Positions 27,400 through 38,302 are shown, numbered from the stretch's first letter. The stretch: DNA of 64,000 nt from an uncultured Verrucomicrobiota bacterium (GCA_903916195.1 CAIWVP010000034.1:1-64000); one strand, 5' to 3'. The notes: a model not told the origin generated them from the letters alone. A program made the numbers and translations.

Positions 27400-28347
27400 T
27401 CAGGCGGCGTCCTTGGACCGGAGCTTCACCTCGACCATCTCCGCGAACGGCACCTGCAGCTCTTGGTTGGTCGCGGTCTTGATGAAGACCTCATTGGCCG
27501 AGATGCGGCTGATGCGGACGGCGACGACGCTGTGCTTGCCGGCGGCGATCTCGATGACGAGGTCCTTGTCGGCCTCGCTGGAGACGACGCGGAAGAAGGT
27601 CGGGAACTGCGTCTCGAAGAAGCGGCGGTTGAAGGTGATGTCGCCGCGCTTGAAGATCTTGGGCAGGCCTTCCTGCTGCGTGGCGCTGCCGCCGCCCTTG
27701 GCGACACCGAGCGCGGATGCGACACCCCCGCCGCTCGCGGGAACCGCCCCGCCCACAGGGACGCCGAGATGGGTCTGCTGCACGGCGGTCTCGGTGGCGC
27801 TCTCCTGGGCCTCGACCGTGTGGCGCGGCAAGACGAGGAAGATGAGGGGGCCGAGCACCGGCAAGATCGCCGAGGTGCCGCACACGAGCGCGACCGGACG
27901 CCACTTGAAGCGGGCGATCTCGTAGGCACCGTAGAGGTTCGCAAAGAAGAGGACACCGAGGAGGACCAAGCCGTTGGGCGAGGTCAGCGCGGCAGCGAGG
28001 CCCTTCTTCACGTCGGGCAGCTCGACCCGGGCAGGCTGCTTGACCGGGATCTCCTTGGCCTGCTGAAGGGCGATCGTCTCGGACGGCGGTTCGATGAACG
28101 GTTCGACGAAGCGGCGGGCCTTGGGGTTGTCGGCCAGGTCCTTCAGCGTCTCGTCGCTCAGCTTCGCCCAGTCGATGCGCGGGGAGAAATCGCCGCTGTC
28201 GAGCCGGACGACGAGGCCGTCCTTGTCGGCAGCGGAAAGCTCGCCCTTGAAGACGTCACCGGTGACCAGACGGAATTCGGCGGCCTCGACCATCAGGGCC
28301 ACCATGGCGCACGACAGCAAGGCTAGGACTTGACGAACCGGAGACAT
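27400..28347 (-). CDS. Hypothetical membrane/secreted protein
   Basis: Signal-like N-terminus MSPVRQVLALLSCAMVALMVEA; two central hydrophobic segments. Confidence 0.65.
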   Translation of the reverse strand: MSPVRQVLALLSCAMVALMVEAAEFRLVTGDVFKGELSAADKDGLVVRLDSGDFSPRIDWAKLSDETLKDLADNPKARRFVEPFIEPPSETIALQQAKEIPVKQPARVELPDVKKGLAAALTSPNGLVLLGVLFFANLYGAYEIARFKWRPVALVCGTSAILPVLGPLIFLVLPRHTVEAQESATETAVQQTHLGVPVGGAVPASGGGVASALGVAKGGGSATQQEGLPKIFKRGDITFNRRFFETQFPTFFRVVSSEADKDLVIEIAAGKHSVVAVRISRISANEVFIKTATNQELQVPFAEMVEVKLRSKDAA

Positions 28348-28530
28348 GATGACGCGACCTTGGCAAAGGGCTCCGGCACGGGGAACTAAAAACTTCCGGA
28401 CGGAGCGGGACGACGGGGTTCCGATAGGCATGCCCCCGCCTTAGCAAGTGCGCTGCCTATCTCTTGCGGAGAATCTTGCGCGGAAGGCGGGCTGCTTGAC
28501 CCCGCCTTCCGCGCTCCGCAGCCTGCGGTC

Positions 28531-28932
28531 GTGTCGCCGCCGTCCCCAGCCGCCCGAGCCCGCCGAGCCGAACAGGCCCGCGGACGCGTGCTCGCCGCGT
28601 GGCGCGGGATCGATGTCCGGCCGCTCGAGATCGCCGCGCGTTCCGCCGGGCGCCCGGTCGGCCAGCTCATCCCGCAGGTCCTGGCCGGCCTCCGGCTGGA
28701 GGAGCGCGTCGCCGAATCGCAGATCCAATCCGTCTGGCAACGGACCATCGATCCGTTGATCGCGCAGCACGCGCAGCCGGCCGGCCTCGTCCGCGGCACG
28801 CTCTTCGTGAACGTCGACAGCAGCACGTGGCTCTCGGAGATCGTCCGCTACCGGCGCCACGAGATCCTCGAACGGCTCCAGCTCGCCGTCGGCAAGGCGA
28901 TGGTCCAGAAGATCAGCTTCCGCGTCGGTTGA
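28531..28932 (+). CDS. DUF721 (DciA-like) domain protein
   Basis: LEERVAESQIQSVWQRTIDPLIAQHAQPAGLVRGTLFVNVDSSTWLSEI. Confidence 0.7.
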   Translation: MSPPSPAARARRAEQARGRVLAAWRGIDVRPLEIAARSAGRPVGQLIPQVLAGLRLEERVAESQIQSVWQRTIDPLIAQHAQPAGLVRGTLFVNVDSSTWLSEIVRYRRHEILERLQLAVGKAMVQKISFRVG

Positions 28933-29067
28933 GGCGGCCTCGGCCGGTCCGACCGACGTCGTCGGGCACGACCCTCTGGAACCTTCGCTGTAACCGTCCG
29001 TTCGCCGGCCGGGTCTTCTTCCAAGTCACCACCGTTGCTCAAACCAGCACACTCACTCCCCGACCCC

Positions 29068-29784
29068 ATGAAACACATCCTCACCGCCACATTCCTCTCC
29101 TCGTTCGCGCTGACGCTCTGCCTTGCCGACGCCAAGGAAGATGTCAAAGCCGCCGCCAAGAAGCTCTCCGACGCTCCGAACTACAGCTGGACCGCTGTCA
29201 CCGAGATCGAGGGCGGGCAATCCACGCCGGCGCCGATCAGCGGCAAGGCCGAGAAAGGCGGGTTCGCGGTGCTCACCCAGGAACGTGACGGCAACACGAC
29301 CACCGCGGTGCTCAAAGGCGACAAGGGCGTGCTCAAGACCGAGGACGGTTGGCAGACCGCCGAGGAGCTCCGCGCCGCCGCGAGCGGTGGCGGCGGCGGT
29401 GGCGGCCGGATGCGCGGGCAACTGCTCCGCAGCCGGATCCCGGGCGACGAAGCGGGCAAGCTCGCCGACAAGGTCAAGGAGCTGAAAGCCTCGGACGGCG
29501 TGGTCAGCGGCGACCTCACGGAAGAAGGCGCCAAGGAACTCGCCGCCTTCGGTCGCGGCGGACGTCCCGGCGGCCAGGCGCCCGAGCCCAAGAACGCCAA
29601 GGGCTCGGTGAAGTACTGGCTCAAGGAAGGCCAGATCTCCAAGGTACAGGTCAAGATCTCGAGCACCGTGAACATCCAGGGCGAGGACCGGAACATGACC
29701 CGCACGACCACTTACGAGCTCAAGGCCGTGGGCACCACCAAGGTCGAGGTGCCCGAAGAAGCGAAGAAGAAGATCGGGGCCTGA
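29068..29784 (+). CDS. Hypothetical secreted protein with poly-Gly linker
   Basis: ATG at 29068; signal peptide MKHILTATFLSSFALTLCLA; SGGGGGGGR tract; followed by a terminator. Confidence 0.65.
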   Translation: MKHILTATFLSSFALTLCLADAKEDVKAAAKKLSDAPNYSWTAVTEIEGGQSTPAPISGKAEKGGFAVLTQERDGNTTTAVLKGDKGVLKTEDGWQTAEELRAAASGGGGGGGRMRGQLLRSRIPGDEAGKLADKVKELKASDGVVSGDLTEEGAKELAAFGRGGRPGGQAPEPKNAKGSVKYWLKEGQISKVQVKISSTVNIQGEDRNMTRTTTYELKAVGTTKVEVPEEAKKKIGA

Positions 29785-29809
29785 ACCGGCCGCCACCGGA
29801 CCGATCGCG

Positions 29810-29837
29810 GGGCGGGCCCTCCAGGCCCGCCCTTTTT
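29810..29837 (+). terminator. Rho-independent terminator
   Basis: GGGCGGGCC-ctcca-GGCCCGCCC-TTTTT, 26 nt after the 29784 stop. Confidence 0.85.
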
Positions 29838-29927
29838 GCGCCGGCGACCCATCCGAACGCGGCCGCTCCGGCTCCAGTAAATCCGGTCGCCTCCGGCGGG
29901 CAGCCTCCTTAGCGTCCTCCCCTCACC

Positions 29928-32900
29928 ATGGAAGCTGCCCGGTATGCCCGCGATCTCGCCGGAGGTGTGGCGCTCGCCTTCGTCGTCTGCACCAGCGTCC
30001 CGGTCCTCGCGGCCCCGCCGCTCGTCTGGCAGACCGGCGAAGGGTTCCGCAGCGCCAAGGCCGAGGTCCCGGCGACCGGGAAACCGGGCTTCACTTTGCT
30101 CCCACCGGCCGAAACCGGCATCCGCTTCACCAACCGTCTCACCGACGCGATGGTCGCCGCCAACCGCCTGCTCGAGAACGGTTCGGGCGTGGCCTTGGGC
30201 GATGTCGACGGCGACGGCTGGGTGGACATCTACTTCTGCCGGCTCGACGGCGGGAACGTCCTGTACCGGAACCTGGGAGGCTGGAAGTTCGAGGAGGTCA
30301 CCGCCGCGTCCGGCGTCGCATGCCCGGGCCAGTTCTCGACCGGCTGCGCGTTGGCCGATATCGACGGGGACGGCGACCTCGACCTGCTGGTCAACAGCCT
30401 CGGCGGCGGCACCCGCGCCTTCCTCAACGACGGCCGCGGCCGTTTCACCGAGGTCGCCGATCCGAAGCTCGCCAAGAAGTCCGGCGCCACATCGATGGCC
30501 CTCGCCGATGTCGACGGCGATGGCGACCTCGACCTGTACGTCACGCATTACCGGACCGACACGGTGAACGACAACCCTCCCGGCCTGCGGATGACCACGG
30601 GCCGCGCGCCCGACGGCTCGCCGGTCGTCGAACCGCGCGACCGTTTCCTGGCGCTACCGAACCCGGGCGGCGCGACCGAGGTGCTCGAGAAGGGCGAGGG
30701 CGACCAGTTCTATGTGAACAAGGGCGGCGGCAATTTCATCCCCGCCCCGTGGCACGTCGGCGTGTTCCTCGACGAGGACGGCCAGGCACTGAAGGAAGCA
30801 CCGCCGGATTGGGGGCTGGCCGCGATGTTCCGCGACCTGGACGGCGACGGCCTGCCGGATCTCTACGTCTGCAACGACTTCGTCTATTGGCCGGACCGCA
30901 TCTGGATGAACCAGGGCGGCAAACGCTTCAAGGCCGCTCCGCGGACCGCCTTCCGCCACTACAGCCTGTCGTCGATGGCGGTCGACGCCGCGGACATCGA
31001 CCGCGACGGCTTCGACGACCTCTTCGTCGCCGAGATGCTCAGCCCGCGCCGGCAGACGCGCGCATGGCAACGGCCGTTCACCTTGGACGGCATCCTGCCC
31101 TGGCCGGTCTCCGACCCGGATTTCCGCCCGGAGGTCCCGCGCAACACGCTGCACCTCGCGCGCGGCGACGGCACCTACGCCGACATCGCGCCGCTCGCCG
31201 GTGTGGCGGCGACCGATTGGACGTGGAGCGCCGTCTTCCTCGACGTGGACCTGGACGGCTGGGAGGACCTGCTCATCGCCAACGGCAGCAACCATGACGT
31301 CCAGGACGCGGACGTGATGGCCGAGGTCGGCCGCACCGGCGCGTGGCGGACGCCGGAGAAGCGCCTCCAGTTCCTCGGGCGCATGCCGCGACGCGAGGTG
31401 CCGAGCATGGCGTTCCGCAACCGCCGCGACCTGACCTTCGAGGACGCCGGCGCCGCGTGGGGGTTCGACACCACGGGTGTGGCACAGGGCATGGCCCTGG
31501 CCGATCTCGACAACGACGGTGATCTCGATGTCGTCATCAACTGCCTCAACGGGCCGGCACGCGTCCTCCGCAACGACTCGTCCGCGCCGCGCGTCGCGGT
31601 GCGCTTGAAAGGCGCCGGTGGCAACACACGCGGCATCGGCGCGAAGATCAAGGTCCTCGGCGGCCCGGTCACGCAGACGCAGCAGATGATGGCGGGCGGC
31701 CGCTACTGCTCGAGCGACGATCCGATGCGCGTCTTCGCCGCGGGCACGGCCAAGCGGCTCTCGATCGAGGTCGTCTGGCGCAGCGGCAAGAGGAGCGTCG
31801 TGGACGACGTGGTGCCGGACCGCATCTACGAGATCGACGAGGCCGCGGCGCGGCCCTCACCGCCCGCCGTCGCCGCACCGCCGGCGTTGTTCCGCGATGT
31901 GAGCGCGTCCGTCCGGCACGTCCATATCGACGAGCCCTACGACGACTTCGCGCGGCAACCGCTGCTTCCGCGCAAGCTCAGCACCCTCGGGCCCGGCGTC
32001 GCCTGGGCCGATGTCGACAGCGACGGCGCGGACGACCTCATCGTCTCCGGCGGCAAGACCGGACGCACCGTCGTCTTCCGCAACGACGGCCAGCGCGGTC
32101 TGATCGAATGGACCAACGCTCCGGTGCCGCCGTCCAATCCGCGCGACCAGACCGGTATCGCCGTGTGGCAGGTCGCGGACGGCACCGTCCGCATCGTCTC
32201 CGGCGCGTCGAACTGGGAGGACTCGGACGCGGATGCGGCGCCGTTCGTCATCGCGACCTTGAAGGGTGCCGCACCACCCGTCGCCAAGCTCGCGGTCATC
32301 AACCATCTCAACTCCACCGGCCCGGTCGCGATGGCGGATGTCGACGGCGACGGCGACCTCGACCTCTTCATCGGTGGGCGCGCGGTCGCCGGTCGGTATC
32401 CGGAGCCGGCGACTTCGTTGCTCCTGCGGAACGACGGTGGGGTCTTCGTGGTCGCCCAGACCTTCGCCGACATCGGCCTCGTGAGCGGCGCGGTGTCCAC
32501 CGACTTCGATGGCGACGGCGATGCCGACCTGGCGCTCGCCTGCGACTGGGGCCCGGTCCGACTGCTGCGGAACGACGGCGGCAAGTTCACCGATGTGACC
32601 ACATCGTACGGGATGAACGGTATCACCGGCTGCTGGAACGGCATCACCACGGCGGACCTCGACGGCGACGGCCGGATGGACCTGGTCGTCTCGAACTGGG
32701 GCCGCAACTGGCGCGTCGACCCACCTTCCGGCAGCGACCTGCCCGCGCGGCTCTTCTACGGCGACCTCGCGGACAACGGCGGCGTGCAGACGTTGCTCGC
32801 ATCGATGGATCCGCAGCTCTCGATGGTGACGCCGTGGCGGCAATGGAAGACGGTCGCGGCGCTGCTGCCGGCAGTGGCGGGGCGCGTGCCGGACCACCAC

Positions 32901-33626
32901 TCCTACGGGCGCGCGAGCATCGCCACCGTGCTCGGCGACCACGCCGCCGCGGCCCGCGAGCTGGTCGCTTCGACATCCGACTCGATGGTCTTCCTGAACC
33001 GCGGCGACCGCTTCGAGGCGCGGGCGATGCCGTTGCAGGCGCAGTTCGCGCCGGCCTTCGGCGTGAGCGTCGCGGACTTCGACGGTGACGGGAACGAGGA
33101 CGTGTTCCTGGCACAGAACTTCTCCGGCATGGATATCGAGACCGCGCGGCAAGACGCGGGAGCCGGCCTGGTGCTGCTCGGCGACGGTCGCGGCGGGTTC
33201 CGCGCGCTCGGGCCTCTGGCATCAGGCGTCTCCATCCACGGCGAGCAGCGCGGCAGCGCGGTGGGGGATCTCGACGGCGACGGCCGTCCGGACCTGGCGG
33301 TGGGACAACAGAACGGTCCCGTGCGGCTCTTGCGGAACCAGACCGGACGCCCGGGCGTCCGCGTGGCCTTGCGCGGCCCGAAAGACAATCCCGACGCGGT
33401 CGGTGCGATCGTGCGGTTGCGGTCCGGCGACCGGCACGGTCCGGCCCGCGAGGTCCACGCGGGCCACGGATACTGGTCACAGGATTCGGCGACGGTGCTG
33501 CTGGCCGCGCCTTCGACCCCGACCGGGCTCCAGGTCCGCTGGCCGGGAGGCAAGTCGCAGGAGTTCGCCTGGCCGGCGGGCGCGCGATCCGTGGAGGTGT
33601 CGACCGAGGGCATCCGCGGACGTTGA
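29928..33626 (+). CDS. CRTAC1-family FG-GAP/VCBS repeat protein with ASPIC/UnbV-type domains
   Basis: Repeated DVDGDGDLDLxxxx motifs; VRLKGAGGNTRGIGAKIKVLGG and VRWPGGKSQEF. Confidence 0.88.
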   Translation: MEAARYARDLAGGVALAFVVCTSVPVLAAPPLVWQTGEGFRSAKAEVPATGKPGFTLLPPAETGIRFTNRLTDAMVAANRLLENGSGVALGDVDGDGWVDIYFCRLDGGNVLYRNLGGWKFEEVTAASGVACPGQFSTGCALADIDGDGDLDLLVNSLGGGTRAFLNDGRGRFTEVADPKLAKKSGATSMALADVDGDGDLDLYVTHYRTDTVNDNPPGLRMTTGRAPDGSPVVEPRDRFLALPNPGGATEVLEKGEGDQFYVNKGGGNFIPAPWHVGVFLDEDGQALKEAPPDWGLAAMFRDLDGDGLPDLYVCNDFVYWPDRIWMNQGGKRFKAAPRTAFRHYSLSSMAVDAADIDRDGFDDLFVAEMLSPRRQTRAWQRPFTLDGILPWPVSDPDFRPEVPRNTLHLARGDGTYADIAPLAGVAATDWTWSAVFLDVDLDGWEDLLIANGSNHDVQDADVMAEVGRTGAWRTPEKRLQFLGRMPRREVPSMAFRNRRDLTFEDAGAAWGFDTTGVAQGMALADLDNDGDLDVVINCLNGPARVLRNDSSAPRVAVRLKGAGGNTRGIGAKIKVLGGPVTQTQQMMAGGRYCSSDDPMRVFAAGTAKRLSIEVVWRSGKRSVVDDVVPDRIYEIDEAAARPSPPAVAAPPALFRDVSASVRHVHIDEPYDDFARQPLLPRKLSTLGPGVAWADVDSDGADDLIVSGGKTGRTVVFRNDGQRGLIEWTNAPVPPSNPRDQTGIAVWQVADGTVRIVSGASNWEDSDADAAPFVIATLKGAAPPVAKLAVINHLNSTGPVAMADVDGDGDLDLFIGGRAVAGRYPEPATSLLLRNDGGVFVVAQTFADIGLVSGAVSTDFDGDGDADLALACDWGPVRLLRNDGGKFTDVTTSYGMNGITGCWNGITTADLDGDGRMDLVVSNWGRNWRVDPPSGSDLPARLFYGDLADNGGVQTLLASMDPQLSMVTPWRQWKTVAALLPAVAGRVPDHHSYGRASIATVLGDHAAAARELVASTSDSMVFLNRGDRFEARAMPLQAQFAPAFGVSVADFDGDGNEDVFLAQNFSGMDIETARQDAGAGLVLLGDGRGGFRALGPLASGVSIHGEQRGSAVGDLDGDGRPDLAVGQQNGPVRLLRNQTGRPGVRVALRGPKDNPDAVGAIVRLRSGDRHGPAREVHAGHGYWSQDSATVLLAAPSTPTGLQVRWPGGKSQEFAWPAGARSVEVSTEGIRGR

Positions 33627-33661
33627 CGTGCAACCGTCTTCGGCTAAGCCTCCGCGCTTCT

Positions 33662-34432
33662 ATGGGACTTCTCACCGGAAAGCTCGGTATCGTCTTCGGC
33701 GTCGCCAACAAACGCTCCATCGCCTGGGCCATCGCGCAGGCGTGGGCCCGCGAAGGGGCAACCCTCGCGTTCACCTACCAGGGCGAACGCCTGAAGGACA
33801 ACGTCGAGGAACTCGCCGGGACGTTCGGCGCGGACACGATCATCCTTCCGTGCGACGTGACGCGCGACGAGGACATCGCGTCGGTGTTCGCGCAGGTCGG
33901 CGCCAAGTTCGGCCGGCTCGACCTGCTGTTGCACTCGGTGGCGTTCGCGCCGCGCGAGGCGTTGGAGGGCGATTTCTTGGACACGAGCCGCGACGCCTTC
34001 AAGGTCGCGCACGACGTCAGCGCCTATTCGCTGATCGCGCTGGCCCGCGGCGCCGCGCCGTTGATGACCGACGGCGGCAGCATCGTGGCGATGAGCTACT
34101 ACGGCGCCGAGAAGGTGATCCCGCACTACAACGTCATGGGCGTGGCGAAGGCCGCGCTGGAGGCGAGCACGCGTTACCTGGCGTATTCGCTCGGGCCGAA
34201 GAAGGTCCGCGTGAACTGCATCAGCGCCGGCCCGATGAACACGCTCGCGGCGCGCGGCATCGCGGGTTTCGGCGACATGCTCAAGCACTACGAGGCGCAC
34301 TCGCCGCTCAAGCGCAACGTGCTGCCCGACGAGCTGGGCGCGACCGGCGTGTTCCTCGCCAGCAACGGCGCGGCGGCCATCACCGGCCAGGTGATCTACG
34401 TCGACGCCGGCTACCAGATCATGGGCATGTGA
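33662..34432 (+). CDS. fabI: Enoyl-ACP reductase (NADH)
   Basis: GKLGIVFGVANKRSIAWAIAQAWAREGATLAFTYQGER; SYYGAEKVIPHYNVMGVAKAALEASTRYLA. Confidence 0.93.
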   Translation: MGLLTGKLGIVFGVANKRSIAWAIAQAWAREGATLAFTYQGERLKDNVEELAGTFGADTIILPCDVTRDEDIASVFAQVGAKFGRLDLLLHSVAFAPREALEGDFLDTSRDAFKVAHDVSAYSLIALARGAAPLMTDGGSIVAMSYYGAEKVIPHYNVMGVAKAALEASTRYLAYSLGPKKVRVNCISAGPMNTLAARGIAGFGDMLKHYEAHSPLKRNVLPDELGATGVFLASNGAAAITGQVIYVDAGYQIMGM

Positions 34433-34504
34433 GCCGGCGCGACGCGGGCTCTCCTGCGATCGGGCGCGCTGCGGGCCGTTTCCGGGGTTGAAGCCGGACG
34501 CGGG

Positions 34505-37500
34505 TTGTCGCGTCATGCGGCCGTGCACCCGTTGTTCCGCTCCCGTTGCCTGCTCGCCGGCCTTCTCGTGTTCTTCGCCGGTCCGCCGGCCGCCCGCGCG
34601 GTCGACGCCCTGTTCGCGCCGACCAACCTCGTCGCGTGGTGCATCGTGCCGTTCGACACGAAGAAGCGCGGACCCGAGGAGCGTGCCGAGATGCTGCAGC
34701 GGCTCGGCATCCGGCGGCTCGCCTACGACTGGCGGTCCGAGCACGTGCCGACCTTCGACGCCGAGGTGGCGGCCCTCGGGAAGCGCGGCATCGAGCTGAC
34801 CGCCTGGTGGTTCCCGGCCTCGCTCGACGACGAGGCCAAGGCCGTGCTGGATTGCCTCGCACGTCACAAGCTCAGCCCGCAGCTCTGGGTCACGATGGGC
34901 ACCGAACCAGAGCCGGATGCCGCGAAGGTCGCCGCCAAGCTGGACGGCGCGGTCGCGACCCTCGCGCCGATCTGCGACGCGGCGCAGAAGATCGGGTCGA
35001 CGGTCGGCCTGTACAACCATCTCGGCTGGTTCGGGGAACCGACGAACCAGGTGGCCATCGTCCGGCGCCTGCGCGCCGCCGGCCATCCGAACGTCGGCAT
35101 CGTCTACAACTTTCACCACGGCCACTCCCATATCGAGGATTTCGCCGCGGTGCTCCGTCTCGTGCAGCCCTTCCTGCTCGCGGTGAACCTCGACGGCATG
35201 GTCCGGGACGGCGACCGCACGGGGAAGAAGATCATCCCGCTCGGCACCGGCGACGAGGAGGTCGACATGGTCCGCACGCTGCGCGCGAGCGGATGGAGCG
35301 GCCCGGTCGGCATCCTCGGCCACACCGAGGAGGACGCCGAGGTGAAGCTGCGTAAGGAGCTCGACGGCCTCAAGGTCGTGCTCGCCCAGCTGGACGCGCC
35401 GCCGAAGCCCAAGGCTCCGCGTCCGTCGCGCGCCGCGGCGGGCCTCCTGCCTCCGGCCTCGACGGCGGTGCGGCCTGGGAAGTCCGGTCCGGCGCTCGAC
35501 GCGCGGGTGACAGGCCTGGTGCTCGACGGGAAACCATGGTTCCGCCAGCCGCCGATCCGCGTCACCGCCAAGGTGCGCTTCGGCAGCAAGGCGCAGTTCA
35601 ACATCATCGCCGCGAGCGAGGCCAAGTCCTCGCCTTCTCACTGGGAACTCTACACCTACACGGGCACCGGCGAACTCAGCATGTACGTGCCCGGCGTGAC
35701 GCCGTCCGAATTGCGCTCGGGCCGGGACGTCTGCGACGGCCAGTGGCACACGATCGTGATGCATTTCGCGCGCGAGGCGGTCCGGTTGTCGGTGGATGGC
35801 GCCGAGGTCGCACGGGCTTCCATCAAGCGGGATACCGAAGGCGACGGTACCGCGGCGCAGATCGCGGTCGGCCGGCTCGTCGAGGGCGGCCTCGGTTGCG
35901 ATGGTTGGATCGAGGACCTGCAGGTGACGGAGCAGGGGACCGGCAAGGGCGAGACGGTGTCGCTGGCGGTCTGGCGCAAGAGCGACGGGTCGGAAGCGGA
36001 TCTCACGGCCCTGCCACGGCCCACCGCTCCCGCGGTCGGCGGATCCAAGAGCGCGGCCAGACCGGTCGCGAAGGCCGGCGTGGGCGAGCCGGCCATCTCC
36101 GGTCGCGAGGCGTCGACGCAGGGCGAAGCCGATTGGAACGACAACCGCTGGCAACAGACCGACGTGGGGCCGTTTCTGGCGTCGACCTTGATGTTCCCCG
36201 AAGGCGCGGTGGCCAAAGGGCTCACCATCAAGGTCGGCGACCACGGCGAAGGCGCGGTCGCCTACGACATGGCCACCGGCGCGTTGCGCGCGGCGTGGAC
36301 CGGCGGGTTCCTCCAGTTCAGCCCGGTGCGGTTCGGGCTCATCCGCGCGCCGCAGCCGGCCGGCAAGCTGGCCTTCACCGCGGTCGATGGGACCGCATCC
36401 TCGACCGGGGCATCGTACCGCTATGTGGGACTCCATCGGGGCGACCGCCGCACCGTGCTCGAGCACGCGTTCGACGGCGTCCGGGTGCTAGAGGTCCCGG
36501 GACTGGAAAACACTCCGGCCGGCCCGGTGTTCCGCCGGACCTTCTGGGTCGACCGCCACGCCCAGCCGCTCCGCATGGTCGCAGCCGGGCATCTCCGCGG
36601 CACGACGAACGTCGTCAGCGCCTCCTCCGAGCACCGGAAGGTCGACGACACAGCCCGGACCGACGTCACCGTGCATCGCCAGCTCGACCAGAACCAGGAA
36701 GGCGACACCATTTCGGCCGCGGTCGTGACCGGCGTCCACATCGCTTCTTCCGCGAACTACATCGCCGAAAGCGGCGGCTGGAAGGACATCGTGCTCCCGG
36801 CGAGCGACAAGCCCGTGGTGTTCTCGGTGCTGCTGTGGCGCGGGACGGAAGCGGCGTCCGGCGAGTTCAAGAAGTTCGCCGAGGCATCGGTGCCGACCGA
36901 GGACCCTAGCCGGCTGCTGCGGCCTTCGCCGTCGCGCTGGCCGGCGCGGACCACCCGCGGCCAACTTGGGGCGGACACGGACATCCTCGCGGTCGACACG
37001 CTCACCCTGCCGTACGACAACCCGTGGAAGGCCCTGCTGTTCGCGTCCGGCGTGGACTTCGGACCCGACGGCGCGGCCTACGTCTGCACCCTCCACGGCG
37101 ACGTGTGGCGCGTGACGGGCATCGACGACTCCTTGCGCGAGCTCACGTGGAAGCGCTACGCGACCGGGCTGTTCCAGCCGCTCGGCCTGCGGGTCCGCGA
37201 CGGAAAGGTGCTCGTGCTCGGACGCGACCGGATCACCCGGCTCCACGACGAGGACGGCGATGGCGAAGCGGACTTCTACGAGAGCTTCACCGATTCCATC
37301 GCCACGTCGGCCGGCGGCCACGACTACGTCACCTGCCTCGAAGCCGACGCGGCGGGCAACCTCTACTACGTCGACCCGAAAGGCATCCACCGGGTCTCGC
37401 CCGACGGTCGTACCAACATCACCTTGGCCACCGGTTGGCGGAACCCGAACGGCATGGGCGTCCGGCCCGACGGTCTCCTCACGGTCGCGCCGCAGCAGGG

Positions 37501-38302
37501 CGAGTGGACGCCATCGTCGCAGATCAGCGAGGTCCGGCCCGGAGGCTACTACGGCTACGGCGGCCCGAAGATCACCGCCGAGCGGGCGCTCGGCTACGAT
37601 GCGCCGTTGTGCTGGATCCCGCACGCGGTCGACAACTCCAGCGGATCGCAGGTCTGGTTGCCTCGCAGCGCGTGGGGGCCGCTCGGCGGGCAGATGCTCC
37701 ATCTGCTCTGGGGCCGCTGCGGCATGATGTCCGTGCTGCGGGACACCGTGGGCGACGTTTCGCAAGGCGCGGTCGTGCCGTTGCCGGTGAAGCTCCTCAG
37801 CGGCCCGAACCGCGCGACCTTCAACGCCCGCGACGGCGCGCTCTACGTGGCGGGCAGCACCGGTTGGCAGACCAGCGCAGTGAAGGACGGCGCGCTCCAA
37901 CGCGTCCGGTGGACCGGGCGTCCCGCCCATCTCCCCGTCAAATGGCACGCCCATGCCAACGGCATCACGGTCACCTTCAGCGAACCGCTGAAGCGGGACA
38001 CCGCGGAGGATGCCGGCAGCTACGCGGTGAAACGTTGGAACTACCGCTACGCCGCGCAGTACGGGTCGAAGGACTGGTCGGTCGCGCAGCCCGGCAAGGA
38101 AGGCCGCGACGACGTCCCGATCAGATCCGCGAAGCTGCTCGCCGACGGCCGCACGGTGTTCCTTGACCTCGGCGACCTCGCGCCGGTGATGCAGATGGAG
38201 CTGAAGTGGAACCTCGACGCCGTCGACGGCAAAACGACGCGCAGCCAGTTGTGGCTGACGTTGAACCAACTGGACACGGCATTCGCCGGCGGCGCCCGTT
38301 GA
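34505..38302 (+). CDS. Multidomain secreted protein: TIM-barrel (sugar isomerase-like), LamG-like, DUF6797-like, C-terminal beta-propeller
   Basis: 1265 aa; isomerase-like first ~290 aa; CDGQWHTIVMHFAREAVRLSVDG (LamG-like); VDFGPDGAAYVCTLHGDVWRV (propeller). Confidence 0.65.
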   Translation: MSRHAAVHPLFRSRCLLAGLLVFFAGPPAARAVDALFAPTNLVAWCIVPFDTKKRGPEERAEMLQRLGIRRLAYDWRSEHVPTFDAEVAALGKRGIELTAWWFPASLDDEAKAVLDCLARHKLSPQLWVTMGTEPEPDAAKVAAKLDGAVATLAPICDAAQKIGSTVGLYNHLGWFGEPTNQVAIVRRLRAAGHPNVGIVYNFHHGHSHIEDFAAVLRLVQPFLLAVNLDGMVRDGDRTGKKIIPLGTGDEEVDMVRTLRASGWSGPVGILGHTEEDAEVKLRKELDGLKVVLAQLDAPPKPKAPRPSRAAAGLLPPASTAVRPGKSGPALDARVTGLVLDGKPWFRQPPIRVTAKVRFGSKAQFNIIAASEAKSSPSHWELYTYTGTGELSMYVPGVTPSELRSGRDVCDGQWHTIVMHFAREAVRLSVDGAEVARASIKRDTEGDGTAAQIAVGRLVEGGLGCDGWIEDLQVTEQGTGKGETVSLAVWRKSDGSEADLTALPRPTAPAVGGSKSAARPVAKAGVGEPAISGREASTQGEADWNDNRWQQTDVGPFLASTLMFPEGAVAKGLTIKVGDHGEGAVAYDMATGALRAAWTGGFLQFSPVRFGLIRAPQPAGKLAFTAVDGTASSTGASYRYVGLHRGDRRTVLEHAFDGVRVLEVPGLENTPAGPVFRRTFWVDRHAQPLRMVAAGHLRGTTNVVSASSEHRKVDDTARTDVTVHRQLDQNQEGDTISAAVVTGVHIASSANYIAESGGWKDIVLPASDKPVVFSVLLWRGTEAASGEFKKFAEASVPTEDPSRLLRPSPSRWPARTTRGQLGADTDILAVDTLTLPYDNPWKALLFASGVDFGPDGAAYVCTLHGDVWRVTGIDDSLRELTWKRYATGLFQPLGLRVRDGKVLVLGRDRITRLHDEDGDGEADFYESFTDSIATSAGGHDYVTCLEADAAGNLYYVDPKGIHRVSPDGRTNITLATGWRNPNGMGVRPDGLLTVAPQQGEWTPSSQISEVRPGGYYGYGGPKITAERALGYDAPLCWIPHAVDNSSGSQVWLPRSAWGPLGGQMLHLLWGRCGMMSVLRDTVGDVSQGAVVPLPVKLLSGPNRATFNARDGALYVAGSTGWQTSAVKDGALQRVRWTGRPAHLPVKWHAHANGITVTFSEPLKRDTAEDAGSYAVKRWNYRYAAQYGSKDWSVAQPGKEGRDDVPIRSAKLLADGRTVFLDLGDLAPVMQMELKWNLDAVDGKTTRSQLWLTLNQLDTAFAGGAR

